This document shows, piece after piece, positions 1 to 9,879 of a DNA stretch of 36,268 nucleotides (the stretch's first letter is position 1; every line of letters starts with the position of its first letter). The notes below the pieces were generated by a model that was given only the letters and a program-made list of their open reading frames with translations, ran no database searches and was not told the origin of the DNA. The DNA is from Tricholomella constricta (lineage: Eukaryota > Basidiomycota > Agaricomycetes > Agaricales > Lyophyllaceae): assembly GCA_013368375.1 (NCBI GenBank), contig JAACJP010000086.1:1-36268 (forward strand). Direction: 5' to 3'. The translations under genes and the position numbers were made by a program.

Positions 1-783
1 TAGTATTCTGAGCAAGTACAATGAATTTACGTACGACTTGTTATGCCAGCGAGGCGACGTAAAATCTGTTGTGCAACACGGGCAGTTTGCGTAAGCGCTA
101 GTATTCTCAGCAAGTACAATAAATTATGTACGACTAGTGGCACGTTTTTATGAGAGTCTAGCGACGCATTTGAGTGAGCGTTGGCTATACGCAACAACTT
201 CTTTCACTGCAATCGACGTAGCCAATGAGCGACAGGTCAAGGAGGTGCGTACTTCTTTTGTTGTGATCCCGACGGATGGTTGGTTTTCTTGCGGGCATGG
301 GCGCACCCTCACTGCGGGTGCTGTGCATACATGTCCAAACAAATGCAAATCAAAACAAATGTCAGCGAGGCAATGTAAAATTTGATGTGCGGTCTGTTTG
401 TTCGATAGCAAGCCAGTATTCTGAGTGAGTATAACAGGTCGGATTAGCTACGCAGCACGCTTTGATCAGACGTTTACGTTCCAGCAACGCAATAACCGAT
501 GAGGGACGGGTGAAAGCCATTGAAGTCTGCGTACTTGTTTTGTTGTGATGCTGACGGTAAGTACGCTTGCGTGGACGTTGTTGTGCATGCGTGCGCTGAT
601 TGCAACAGTTGGCATTCCTTTGAAGCTCAAGAGAAAGAATGTACGGCTACGTATGCTGTCGGGGATTGTTGATGCTTGGTTGTCACTAATAGACCTTTTG
701 ATCTGCCTGGCTGATGCTTTCAGGAACATGACCTGCGACTGAACGTGGTGCATGGGAGGCGACTGACGTACGTGACGGATGGT

Positions 784-831
784 GTACCTGGCGAGTGGCG
801 TACCCAGCAAGTGGCGTACCCGGCGACCGGT
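784..831. repeat. 16-bp triplicated motif inside the satellite unit
   Basis: Three 16-bp copies start at 784, 800 and 816, each beginning GTACC and containing GGCGA or AGCAA followed by GTGGC or CCGGT. The motif is present in every unit of both arrays (for example near 16607 and 17649). It shows that the 1,042-bp unit itself was partly built by short tandem duplication. Confidence 0.85.
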
Positions 832-870
832 TAGAGGTTTGAGTTAGAGCTTCGGGTGCCTCGGTTAGAG
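830..870. repeat. GTTAGAG heptamer cluster inside the satellite unit
   Basis: GTTAGAG occurs at 830, 843 and 864, followed by related GGTTAAGGTTCGG near 903. It recurs in each unit. The heptamer is reminiscent of a degenerate telomere-type repeat, but spacing is irregular and no true telomere repeat is present, so this is only a descriptive feature. Confidence 0.55.
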
Positions 871-997
871 TTTTGGGTTGGGAACGTTTCTGCTCGTGTC
901 TCGGTTAAGGTTCGGAAACATGTTCTGCTCTGGAGCGAGATGCAAGTCAAATATCAAACGCACTGCACACAATTGATCCCGACAATGCAAATCCAAC

Positions 998-1177
998 GCC
1001 AGCAAGGCAACGTAAAATCTGACGGGCAATTTGTGTTGACGCTAGTATTCTGAGCAAGTACAATGAATTTACGTACGACTTGTTATGCCAGCGAGGCGAC
1101 GTAAAATCTGTTGTGCAACACGGGCAGTTTGCGTAAGCGCTAGTATTCTCAGCAAGTACAATAAATTATGTACGACT
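998..1177. repeat. Internal ~89-98 bp imperfect duplication in the satellite unit
   Basis: Two neighbouring segments share the order GCCAGC(A/G)AGGC, CGTAAAATCTG, GCTAGTATTCT(G/C)AGCAAGTACAAT and a final GTACGAC. They start at 998 and 1087. A third, more distant relative lies at 357-440 of the same unit (GTCAGCGAGGC, GTAAAATTTG, CAGTATTCTGAG). A second internal pair relates 203-300 to 484-575 (both contain GCGTACTT(C/G)TTTTGTTGTGAT, at 247 and 529). The unit is therefore a composite of diverged subrepeats. Confidence 0.8.
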
Positions 1178-2610
1178 AGTGGCACGTTTTTATGAGAGTC
1201 TAGCGACGCATTTGAGTGAGCGTTGGCTATACGCAACAACTTCTTTCACTGCAATCGACGTAGCCAATGAGCGACAGGTCAAGGAGGTGCGTACTTCTTT
1301 TGTTGTGATCCCGACGGATGGTTGGTTTTCTTGCGGGCATGGGCGCACCCTCACTGCGGGTGCTGTGCATACATGTCCAAACAAATGCAAATCAAAACAA
1401 ATGTCAGCGAGGCAATGTAAAATTTGATGTGCGGTCTGTTTGTTCGATAGCAAGCCAGTATTCTGAGTGAGTATAACAGGTCGGATTAGCTACGCAGCAC
1501 GCTTTGATCAGACGTTTACGTTCCAGCAACGCAATAACCGATGAGGGACGGGTGAAAGCCATTGAAGTCTGCGTACTTGTTTTGTTGTGATGCTGACGGT
1601 AAGTACGCTTGCGTGGACGTTGTTGTGCATGCGTGCGCTGATTGCAACAGTTGGCATTCCTTTGAAGCTCAAGAGAAAGAATGTACGGCTACGTATGCTG
1701 TCGGGGATTGTTGATGCTTGGTTGTCACTAATAGACCTTTTGATCTGCCTGGCTGATGCTTTCAGGAACATGACCTGCGACTGAACGTGGTGCATGGGAG
1801 GCGACTGACGTACGTGACGGATGGTGTACCTGGCGAGTGGCGTACCCAGCAAGTGGCGTACCCGGCGACCGGTTAGAGGTTTGAGTTAGAGCTTCGGGTG
1901 CCTCGGTTAGAGTTTTGGGTTGGGAACGTTTCTGCTCGTGTCTCGGTTAAGGTTCGGAAACATGTTCTGCTCTGGAGCGAGATGCAAGTCAAATATCAAA
2001 CGCACTGCACACAATTGATCCCGACAATGCAAATCCAACGCCAGCAAGGCAACGTAAAATCTGACGGGCAATTTGTGTTGACGCTAGTATTCTGAGCAAG
2101 TACAATGAATTTACGTACGACTTGTTATGCCAGCGAGGCGACGTAAAATCTGTTGTGCAACACGGGCAGTTTGCGTAAGCGCTAGTATTCTCAGCAAGTA
2201 CAATAAATTATGTACGACTAGTGGCACGTTTTTATGAGAGTCTAGCGACGCATTTGAGTGAGCGTTGGCTATACGCAACAACTTCTTTCACTGCAATCGA
2301 CGTAGCCAATGAGCGACAGGTCAAGGAGGTGCGTACTTCTTTTGTTGTGATCCCGACGGATGGTTGGTTTTCTTGCGGGCATGGGCGCACCCTCACTGCG
2401 GGTGCTGTGCATACATGTCCAAACAAATGCAAATCAAAACAAATGTCAGCGAGGCAATGTAAAATTTGATGTGCGGTCTGTTTGTTCGATAGCAAGCCAG
2501 TATTCTGAGTGAGTATAACAGGTCGGATTAGCTACGCAGCACGCTTTGATCAGACGTTTACGTTCCAGCAACGCAATAACCGATGAGGGACGGGTGAAAG
2601 CCATTGAAGT

Positions 2611-2646
2611 CTAGTCATTGGCGGGGCGGATAACGCCCCGTTATCC
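2611..2646 (-). mobile_element. Helitron-like 3' terminus (CTAG plus hairpin) at the satellite edge
   Basis: At the exact point where array A stops there is CTAG (2611-2614), 13 bases, then a perfect 8-bp stem GGATAACG / CGTTATCC with a 3-base loop (2628-2646). An alternative stem GGGGCG / CGCCCC overlaps it (2623-2639). Read on the minus strand the order is hairpin, short spacer, CTAG, then satellite DNA. This matches the known layout of Helitron 3' ends (hairpin 10-12 nt before CTRR). Against it, the flanking base after CTAG is A rather than the usual T, no RepHel helicase gene is seen, and no matching 5' end was found. The hairpin is certain; the Helitron reading is a hypothesis. Confidence 0.35.
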
Positions 2647-3465
2647 ATTCAGATTTTGGACCCGATTTTTCTCAAGATTGAAACAAGCAATCTGGGTCAA
2701 ACCAACAGTAAAATATATACTTTTACATGTCCTCTAGCTCGCGCACTAATTCGTTTGACGAGATATGTATTCTCGGGGGTGCTATGGACCACCGAAAAGA
2801 GGGGCAAAAGCGTGGGAAAGTACACTATTGAGTATCTTCAACGCTTCCACATCCGAGGTCTTGGTATTGGATGACGTTTGTATATACATTCGATGGCTCG
2901 CGCACTTTTTTTTAAGAAAATCGGTGAAGAATTGAGTGAGCTATAGACAATTTTGTGTGGCGGGTTCGGGTGGGTGGCTGATGTGGCTGTGCTAAAAGTC
3001 CGCTCGGGGCGGTTTTCAATTTCTAAAATATTTACTACAAGTGCGCCACCCACAAAAATTTGTGCGCGCGCTGCGTAATTTGGATCTTCCCTCATCCTGA
3101 ATTTCCTGGAGGCGGCGCGGCTGAACTGTTGAAAGGCGTCAGGGATCTTTGTGACCTGCGCGCGGGCGCGGGAAGCGCGCCTCGGCAATTGCCGGTCACC
3201 GCCTCCAGCCATTCTGCCCCACCCACCGCGCACTGTGTCGTGTTCATGCGGCCTGTCCCCACTGCCTCGACTGCCCAAAACATTGCTTGTTGTTGTAGTA
3301 CCCCCCTCTCGCTGTTCAATTATGCTTTGGTGCAATACAAAACATGTAGTGGAATGTATGAAAATGACCACCGAGAGCGGCTCCCTTCCAACCAGTACCA
3401 CCGAACACCACTTCATACTGAGTAACTGCTTCTTCTAATAGTCTTTGTTACTGAAATGGTCTATT
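2647..3465. other. Non-satellite spacer with no supported gene
   Basis: This 0.8-kb stretch mixes AT-rich sequence (2650-3060) with a GC-rich patch (3060-3260, several CGCG runs). Frames up to 192 codons exist on the minus strand but show no recognisable motif, no convincing start context and no intron pattern. I see no RNA gene or known mobile element here apart from the hairpin at its left edge. Confidence 0.6.
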
Positions 3466-3469
3466 TTAC

Positions 3470-3478
3470 TATATAAAG
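3470..3478 (+). promoter_or_regulatory. Possible TATA box
   Basis: TATATAAAG lies in an AT-rich tract and is followed by a pyrimidine/adenine-rich region and an ATG at 3608 in fair context (AAAATGATT). That ATG opens only a 20-codon frame before TAA, so no functional downstream gene is supported. It may be the remains of a promoter. Confidence 0.25.
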
Positions 3479-3479
3479 C

Positions 3480-3942
3480 ATCCTAATCATCCTCAACTTA
3501 GTTATTCAACTGGTTTCAGAACTTGTTGTATTTGATCTCATACCATACTAAAGTCATCCCTCTGTGCATTCGACCTGGTGCTTACATTGTTCCTCTGATA
3601 CTAGAAAATGATTGAGACACTACAAACCCCAGTCAAACCCACCCCCATCCACACGGTCTCAGCCTCATAAAAAACATACACCGTCTCCCTACACCGTCTC
3701 CCTCGAGTGCCACTTACTCTCCACCTCAAACGCTCCCGATCCCCTCACACTGCTATGCACGCACGTCGCCGGGCGTAGCTTTCATCTCCCGCTGCATGAT
3801 CCGGACCTTAGCTGTCATGTCAGTGTGCTGAATTGCATGGTAAAACTTACCTCGAGGATCTAAAATCATATTCCGTCGTCCGCAGATCGTTATCGCAGCT
3901 GTGTCGATCTGTAGTGTGGATGCAAGGTCAGTGAAAACAAAG
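3480..3942. other. Spacer with no supported gene
   Basis: Apart from the short frame starting at 3608, no coding pattern stands out. The tract 3630-3760 is C-rich and contains CCGTCTCCCT twice in a row, a small local duplication. Confidence 0.5.
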
Positions 3943-4020
3943 AGGTAAGTAGATCGTGTCTCGAGAAGCAATGGACGCACTTGGTAAGTAGATCGTGTCT
4001 CAAGAAGCAATGGACGCACC
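3943..4020. repeat. 40-bp tandem duplication
   Basis: Two copies start at 3943 and 3983, each beginning GGTAAGTAGATCGTGTCTC and ending in GAAGCAATGGACGCAC, with one clear internal G/A difference. The copy number is only two. Confidence 0.9.
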
Positions 4021-4558
4021 CGTGTCCTCGTGTAGGGGCAGTCGGCGAGTAGAAATGGGACGACTGCGTGATAAGAAATAGAATGTTGTCAGTTAACTGT
4101 TTGCGAAGGGGCTGGGTCGAACGGAGCAGCGAATAACGGTCAATCAGACGATGGTCTGCACTCATTCGAAGATGTTAGACTGTTTTAGGCAGAATAATAT
4201 GATATGGGCAACACACCAAGGACATCAAAGACATCCGTGCACTTGACGCGTTGACGATTCGCCTGTGATCTGTGACAAGAGGGCGGGAATTAATTTTATG
4301 TCAAGGTATTGACGCAAGGGGAGGCAGTACACACCGAGGATCGATACTCATCACAAAAGTCCAACTACGAATTCAATCGTCCGTGAATCGCCGTCAGGAC
4401 GGTGCTTTCCAGTGGTGTCCTGTACAAATTGTTGGGCCTAGGAGAATGCGCATGAAAGAAACATACACGATGTTGAGCAGATCGTGTTGTGGCTGCTGTT
4501 GGCAGTAACTCAGTTCGCGTCCACAAATCGAGACTCAAGATAAATTAACACAACTTAC

Positions 4559-5118
4559 CCTACGTCTTCGAGGCGTTTGAGCCGTTGAATGGAAGCGGCG
4601 GCGATGCTGAAGCTGCGAATGGAACGAGATTGCATCAGACAAAAGGAGAGGGAAGTGAACGAACTTACGGCTAGTGTGCTTGAGGCCTTGAGGTGCCGAT
4701 GGGCAACCAACTATCTGCAAGACGCGTGAAGTTAGTTTGATTAGTCGTGGATAAGGGCTCGAAAAGTAGGACGCAGAAGCGAGTTTGTCCTTCCATCCCA
4801 GAAGCCTTACTAAAGCTCTCACCGCTCGCCGATCGATGCCTGCCTGTGCGTCTCGTGGTCGTAGTTGACGTATTTCGTCCTGTGCGAATGCTGCATAGTG
4901 AGATGAGGTGAATGCTTCGGGTCTTGGATGCATCGGGTGTAATGTCGAATGCATGCACCTCGTTGGATACGGTCCACTGCAAGGGGGTCAGAGAATAGAG
5001 AACATCAGTAAGATAAATGAGTGAAACGATGGCGAGATGGCTTGGAAGCACTCACCAGGCGCGGTACATCACCAGATACTTGCTGAACGGTTTTGTGATC
5101 AGTTGGTGTGATCATTCC
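4559..5118 (-). pseudogene. Unrecognised multi-exon gene remnant (copy 1)
   Basis: On the minus strand four segments are separated by intervals that look like fungal introns. Exons are 5056-5118, 4823-4976, 4669-4714 and 4559-4612. The introns (79, 108 and 56 bp) all start GT and end AG, with pyrimidine-rich 3' parts. The first exon reads GMITPTDHKTVQQVSGDVPRL and joins in frame to WTVSNEVHAFDITPDASKT. The last exon reads FSIAAASIQRLKRLEDV in one frame. The frame running through exons 1-3 closes at a TAG at 4671-4673, before the last exon, so the gene is either broken or mis-modelled. A related but diverged piece lies at 9360-9590. I do not recognise the family. It lies head-to-head with the plus-strand tract at 5240. 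Confidence 0.35.
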
Positions 5119-5239
5119 CTGGGTGTCGCGTCAGCATGCATATGGCAAATCGATCAGACGGCCTGACTCATCTTAAAATTCTGATTCTGGAATTTTCGAA
5201 CGGCTAATCAATGTAGGGCGAGTGGATTCGAGGCGCCTG

Positions 5240-6900
5240 TGGGTTTGGAGGCGGGCGACGAGCCTGCGCAGGAGGTATGGGCCGGCAATCAAAAATCCAC
5301 CTGCTTAGTCATCGAAAACTTGGAGTGTTTTGTTTGTGCGGCACCCTCAGTGAGGGTGCCGTTTCAATCTTTGAACTTAGCAGAAGGTTGGCATGGGTTA
5401 ACGCGTTCTGTGTGTATCACCGGCGCATTTCTTATCGTCATTCGTCTGCTCACTTCTGTCTATGCAATTTTACAGACACGAAATCTCCCAAGTCCCAACT
5501 CCACCACTCCCTCCTTCGCCGCCTGTCTGCCGACGCAACGACTTTGGCCACTCCTCCTGCACTTCCATGGCCCCATCATGTCCAACGTCATCCTCGCCCC
5601 CTCCACCTGCAAGCAGCTCCGCCGCCACGCCCAAGGCTGGTGGGGTATCACCGCCCTCTCCCCCGTCCCTCCATCCCCACTCAAATTGACCATCACCCCC
5701 TCCCCACTGCCCTCTCCCTATCTCACGCATCTGGCCTCCGGCGTACGCCGTACACACCACCGCAACTATCCCCTCCGCAGCCGTCATCGCACCCTACACC
5801 AACACCATCACCTCCAGCGCTGCCTATCTTCCAGATCGGCTCAATGCCTACGCCCACCTCAACCTCCCCAAAGTTTTAGTCCACCAACTCGGGCCCTCGA
5901 TCTCGCACTGCACGCCGGCATCGCAGACGACCACGCCCTCTTCGTCAGGAGCGGGTGCCTCCTCAACGCCGTCCTCCACCCCCTCTTCGCCTTCGGACTC
6001 GCCCCCCTCCCCATCACCGGCGACGCAAGCACAGAAGAGGACCAACCACACCGCAAACCGTGGCCAACGCCTCCCGAACTCGAGGACGATACCACCCTCC
6101 TAGCGATGGCAACATTGGGAGGGACAGGGAGGGGAGGGTCAGAGAGCGGAGGCAGGGGATTCGGCCCGGCACATCGCTGAAGGGGGGCTTGAGACGTCAT
6201 GGAAGAGGGTGGTGGGTTCTGGAGGAACGGGGAGAGGTAGAGATTGGGCGGGGTCCGGATGGGAAGGGGGTAGGGATGGGAGTGGGGAAATGGGGAAGAA
6301 GTAGATGCGGATGTGGGAGATGCTGCACATGAACGTGGGCCCAGAGACGGAGGAGGAACGAGAGGACCCGGAGCCAAAGCACGGGCAGGCGATACAGCTT
6401 CGAAGAGGTTCGTATTCGGTTCTGCTGCGTGTGTCTACTCCAGTTTGATGTTCCGTTGCAGCCACGCTCAGACAAGGAGGCTGCTGATGCTGCTTGGGGT
6501 GCACCCGCCTCAGAACTCGCACCAGAGCCCGCGGACAAGCAAGGTGTGTTTGTCTCGTCATTCCGTCTCCCTTCTCTCGCTAACCCCAAGACCGCTCGTC
6601 AGTGCGTTCACCACTACCACCAAGATCGAGGTCGCCGCTGGCGACCCCTTCTGCCACTCAGGCATCCTCCGAGCACTCACCGCGGCATCGATATTAACTC
6701 TGCCTCTGCTAGTCCCCGTCGCCGGCCCCCTCCACCGCTATCACGACTGCACCCACCACCACACCTCTACCCCCTGCACCAGTGCGTCTCGCCTGCGCCC
6801 TCGTTTTGGCGCTCAATTCCACCTCGCCCCTGCGACGGAGTACCGCCACATCTAGCAAGTGCCGCCGACCGTGCCCTGGAACGCAACTCGACTTCAGGGC
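5240..6900 (+). pseudogene. Pro-rich frame-shifted coding-like tract (copy 1)
   Basis: This GC-rich stretch has protein-like segments that move between reading frames. Examples are MSNVILAPSTCKQLRRHAQG (from 5578), YLPDRLNAYAHLNLPKVLVH (about 5826-5885, a different frame), then GIADDHALFVRSGCLLNAV and ELEDDTTLLAMATLGGTG (to about 6120). Intron-like GT..AG intervals follow around 6410-6450 and 6544-6600, and after the second one the frame reads AFTTTTKIEV. Each frame switch implies an indel or a missed splice. No known domain is recognised, and much of the tract is low-complexity Pro/Ser/Thr. The section 6240-6660 is similar to 11340-11765. It could be a decayed gene or, less likely, a real gene carrying assembly errors. 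Confidence 0.35.
5340..5360. repeat. 21-bp perfect palindrome, satellite core motif (dispersed copy 1)
   Basis: Ten-base arms GGCACCCTCA and TGAGGGTGCC surround one central base. The flanks (TTTGTTTGTGC before, GTTTC after) resemble the sequence around the imperfect palindrome inside each satellite unit (TTTTCTTGCGGGC, then GCACCCTCACTGCGGGTGC). This is a short dispersed copy of the satellite core outside the arrays. An RNA or cruciform hairpin is possible. Confidence 0.9.
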
Positions 6901-7100
6901 CCTCCTCCGATTCCCGGGCGTGTAGTGCTGGATGCAGAGGGGACGGCAAGGTTAAAGGGGAAGGAGGGTGGGGCGGGATGGGCGGGAGGTGCATGTGGGG
7001 GTTTTCGGGCGGCGCTGGCGGGGTGGGAGATATGCTGTGGGGCCGGCTTCTCACAGACTGTATGCTCCCATTCTCCAAGGCGCCAGTAGTTCTATTGACA

Positions 7101-7461
7101 ATTCTTTGATTAGATCCACAGTCAGGTCCTTTTTCCTGTGAGTATGCACCTAACTGTGCACTCACTAGGCTTTCGCGGCACCCTCACTGAGGGTGCCGGA
7201 TCTCCGTGCATACACTTCTCCCAACTCACGACACGGTGCGTAATATCGCACATTATATACTCAATATCGTGTTTTACAAGGTTAGTCAACAGCCCTGCGC
7301 CCGCCGTGCCTTGTATTCGCATTTCCTCTATGTTGTGGGGTGTATCGTAGTCAGTAGCATGTCACTTTAGATACTGAATCACATCCTTGTGTAGGGATCT
7401 CAAATATCGGGCATTTTCGACCCCTCCTCCTCGTCGCGCAAGATAGGTCCAAGTTTTCTAC
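7101..7461. other. Spacer holding a dispersed satellite-core palindrome
   Basis: No gene is supported between the plus-strand tract and the minus-strand exons starting at 7462. The only structured element is the palindrome at 7177-7197. Confidence 0.5.
7177..7197. repeat. 21-bp perfect palindrome, satellite core motif (dispersed copy 2)
   Basis: The same 10-base arms as at 5340 surround a different central base. It is followed by GTGCATACAC at about 7206, which matches GTGCATACAT just after the palindrome in the satellite unit. The match therefore extends beyond the palindrome and suggests common descent rather than chance. Confidence 0.9.
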
Positions 7462-7800
7462 CTCAAATTCTGCGTGGGTGATATCCCGATACCCGTAAAT
7501 CACCTGCTGAGTGGCGTCCCCGCAAGGTGCATCGATTCGATGATTCGCGAACGAAAAGCATAGTCGTACAAAACCAGTTACAACGACGACTCTCCTCATG
7601 CACCCTCACAGCCGCCGTACCTAAGATGTTCCAGAATCCGTATGTGTCCCGCGTCGTGTACCTTGAGGCCGTCACGTCGTGTGTTTCGTAGTCGCGCCTT
7701 GTGAATCCTTTATAATTTCGCATAGTGACAAGTAGTCAGTAATACACCCATGCTGTAGATACCAACTTACCTCCTGTGTAACGTTGGGTGTAATCGGATC
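7462..7800 (-). pseudogene. Minus-strand exon-like cluster, unrecognised
   Basis: Segments 7771-7800, 7621-7707 and 7462-7503 are separated by GT-AG intervals of 63 and 117 bp. In one frame they read DYTQRYTGG, then FTRRDYETHDVTASRY and TTRDTYGFWNIL, then VIYGYRDITHAEFE. The peptide is protein-like but I do not recognise a family. No start or stop can be fixed, and an in-frame TAG lies just upstream unless a further acceptor at about 7791 is used. Confidence 0.3.
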
Positions 7801-8134
7801 TCTATCCCTGTTCTCCTTGCCGTGTGCGTCAGAACTTGCTGTCGACGTTGGCGTATGCGTGATGGCGAATCAGGTTCTCAATTCAACTGAGTATTCCTCA
7901 TCACCTCTGTATGTACTGTCGATGACGTGGAGAGGGAATCTAAAAAGACATTCATTCGATTTCATCAGTTTTGAATGTGCAGAGGGGCGGTATGGAGGAA
8001 GTATAGATACTAATTTCAAGCAGGAGCGTGGGTGGACTTGTTAATTGTTACCAAAGTCGAGCGCTGAAGCTGAAGCCACCAGATGGGATCAGTCTGAGGC
8101 GTCATGTAGATGTTGGGAAGGTGTCGAAGCGCTG

Positions 8135-8323
8135 TTAAAAACCGGGTGGTGTTAGAGGGCGAGTTTGGTATCGCGAGAGTGCGGGACGTGCGTGAAACCA
8201 CCTTAGACTCATTTCAGTACAAAGAGGATGTAGACACGAAATGAGAATACGCACCTCCTGGGTAAGGATCATGCGTCGAGCTGCTGAGTTTGCCTGGCCA
8301 CAAACGCGTAGTTGGAACGCCAT
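8135..8323 (-). CDS. Short spliced reading frame, hypothetical
   Basis: An ATG at 8321-8323 opens 23 codons (MAFQLRVCGQANSAARRMI...) ending at a GT donor. A 53-bp GT-AG interval (8202-8254) follows, and the frame continues as VVSRTSRTLAIPNSP to a stop near 8136. Splice sites are plausible and the phase is kept, but there is no homology signal and the product would be only about 45 residues. It may be a 5' exon of the same decayed locus as the neighbouring minus-strand pieces. Confidence 0.25.
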   Translation of the reverse strand: MAFQLRVCGQANSAARRMILTQEVRILISCLHPLCTEMSLRWFHARPALSRYQTRPLTPPGF

Positions 8324-8329
8324 AATTAC

Positions 8330-9130
8330 GCCCTCAGCTTCCGAACGTGTCCTTAAATACGCCCAACTGGGTACCGCTCAAGCTGCGCTGCCTTTGTCTC
8401 CTCACTCGTTTTCGATACCCACAGCCGCTGCATTCCATCGTCCAAACGTCCGTTTGGTGTGTGAGGCGCGTTAGGCCTGATCGAAACTTCGAGGCAATAC
8501 TAACAGTACGTGATTTCTTGACTGAGCGGCGTTAGATAAGACTACGGTGTCGGAATGAAAAAAAAAGTTACGCACTGGAGTCCTTAGCGACCACAACTGA
8601 GTTATCTGCATGTGTGTAAGCGAATCAGAACTTATCGTCAGCGATTGGAGGACCCACCTTGCCTTTGCCGCAGCGTGCTGCTTGAAGGGTAATCTTTAGC
8701 TCATTTGAGGATTGTTTCGATGCAGTGCAATCACAAACGAGGAGAAAAAAGAAATATTTCAAGTCGAAGAGAGATGCGACAACTGGAGGCAGATTCACAT
8801 AACATAGGAAATTGATCTCCGATCTGAGTGATGGATGGATAATGACACCACAAACACCCATTTACATCCATTACAGACGCACCTCTCCTGCGGTGATGGC
8901 AAGGAGGTCAGCAGCTATATAGAAACTGAGCACAGGTAAGTCTCACCTGGCCATGTCTTCGATTTCGTCTAGCTATATTTTTTTATCCAGTCGTCATTTT
9001 TCAATCCAATGGCTGCTTGAGGGTTTAGGGTTTAGGCTCACTTTACCAGCTCAATGACCTCGCCTTTCTCCCGGCCTCTTCGATGACCATCTCAAGTTGA
9101 TATACGATTCAGCAGATCATCAAGGTTAGG
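8330..9130. other. Spacer with no supported gene
   Basis: This mixed-composition DNA lacks recognised coding, RNA or repeat elements. It contains two copies of TTTAGGG at about 9021-9034, too few to call telomeric. Confidence 0.5.
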
Positions 9131-9359
9131 TCATTCCAAATGGACAGCGGAGCTTCGTGACTGGGCAGCTCGATCTTGTGAGCCGGATCCCCGATAACAA
9201 ATATGTGCTACTCAGCACCGCAACTGTGGATGGGAATTCTGCAATATTTGCTATGCCTTTTGTACTACTCGCCCACCATCCACCCTTTTGGCGTCGGGTT
9301 ACGAGCAGGGGCGTGGCGATGCCAACAACTGCGAATGTGTTTAGTAAGACGAGCGTTTA

Positions 9360-9590
9360 GGAACAGGATTGCATCAGATAGAGTTGAAAGAAAGAGAAGT
9401 GAACGTGCAGAAATGTTGCTATCACGTCTTAGTATGCTCGAGGTGTCAACGGGCCGCTTATGAACACCTTGGGTTACAGATTACCTCGTCCGCAGATCAA
9501 CGTTGAGCTTGCGCGCGTGCTCGAGGCGTTGTGTACTGGTAGGAATAAGAGTATCGCTTCTGGAGTGATGGGAAGGTAAATGAGTGAAAG
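9360..9590 (-). pseudogene. Unrecognised gene remnant (copy 2 of the 4.6-kb locus)
   Basis: Positions 9361-9450 align with 4621-4705: both contain GATTGCATCAGA, GAAGTGAAC, AGTxTGCTxGAGG and a following CGATGGGC/CAACGGGC block. Positions 9570-9590 match 5010-5030 (minus strand TTTCACTCATTTA). Between them is one exon-like segment, 9485-9559, with an AG acceptor before it and a GT donor after it; it reads SDTLIPTSTQRLEHARKL. This supports a duplicated minus-strand gene whose two copies have decayed differently. The function is unknown. Confidence 0.4.
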
Positions 9591-9879
9591 ATAACAGAAA
9601 GGACGCGGCGACGCACGCAGTGGCTTCACGAGCACGAAGTGTCAGGATCAGGGAGGGTTTCTCGAGCTTCGACTCCAAGGTTAAGAGGCGGCAATGTGGT
9701 GGAAGAAGCTTGCGCCGTGGACAAGTTCAGGCTGTGTATGACCTGAATGGATGTGGTTATTTAGCTTCCGGATGCGAAATGTACCTTAAGCTCAAGACCC
9801 ACCTTGTATCTGAGGAGTTCCACGATATAGCAGTGCCCCTCGGCGTCCCTCACCGCAATACCCTAGCCTTGAACCACCC

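Larger units (their letters stand above)
1..2612. repeat. 1,042-bp satellite, array A (2.5 units)
   Basis: The sequence from position 1 recurs at 1043 and 2085 with a period of exactly 1,042 bp. The three copies seem identical or nearly so by eye. The third copy stops after the unit segment GCCATTGAAGTCT at 2612, where the sequence switches to unrelated DNA. The array opens inside the window, so its left edge is not visible. All copies carry the derived character states of the centre of array B (GATGCTGACGG, GTCAGCGAGG, GTGCATGGGAGG). The unit has no reading frame above about 115 codons, and the short frames in it are conserved only because the whole DNA is. It is best read as a non-coding satellite; its chromosomal role cannot be told from sequence alone. 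Confidence 0.97.

Noticed and set aside
557..723. Intron-like GTAAGT...TTTCAG interval with CACTAAT in the satellite unit
   Set aside because: Splice-like signals are present in each unit, but flanking segments do not form a convincing coding frame, and the degenerate border copy has lost most of the interval. No transcript evidence is available.
137..1053. Short reading frames repeated in each satellite unit (82, 87, 114 and 65 codons)
   Set aside because: They recur only because the DNA recurs. They overlap on both strands, have no recognisable domains, and are altered by indels in the right-hand units (for example near 35250 and 35975) without compensation.
3608..3670. ATG-initiated peptide downstream of the TATA-like box
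   Set aside because: It stops after 20 codons, with no intron signal that would extend it and no recognisable motif.
9018..9036. Interstitial telomere (TTTAGGG twice)
   Set aside because: Only two heptamers are present, which is not distinguishable from chance.
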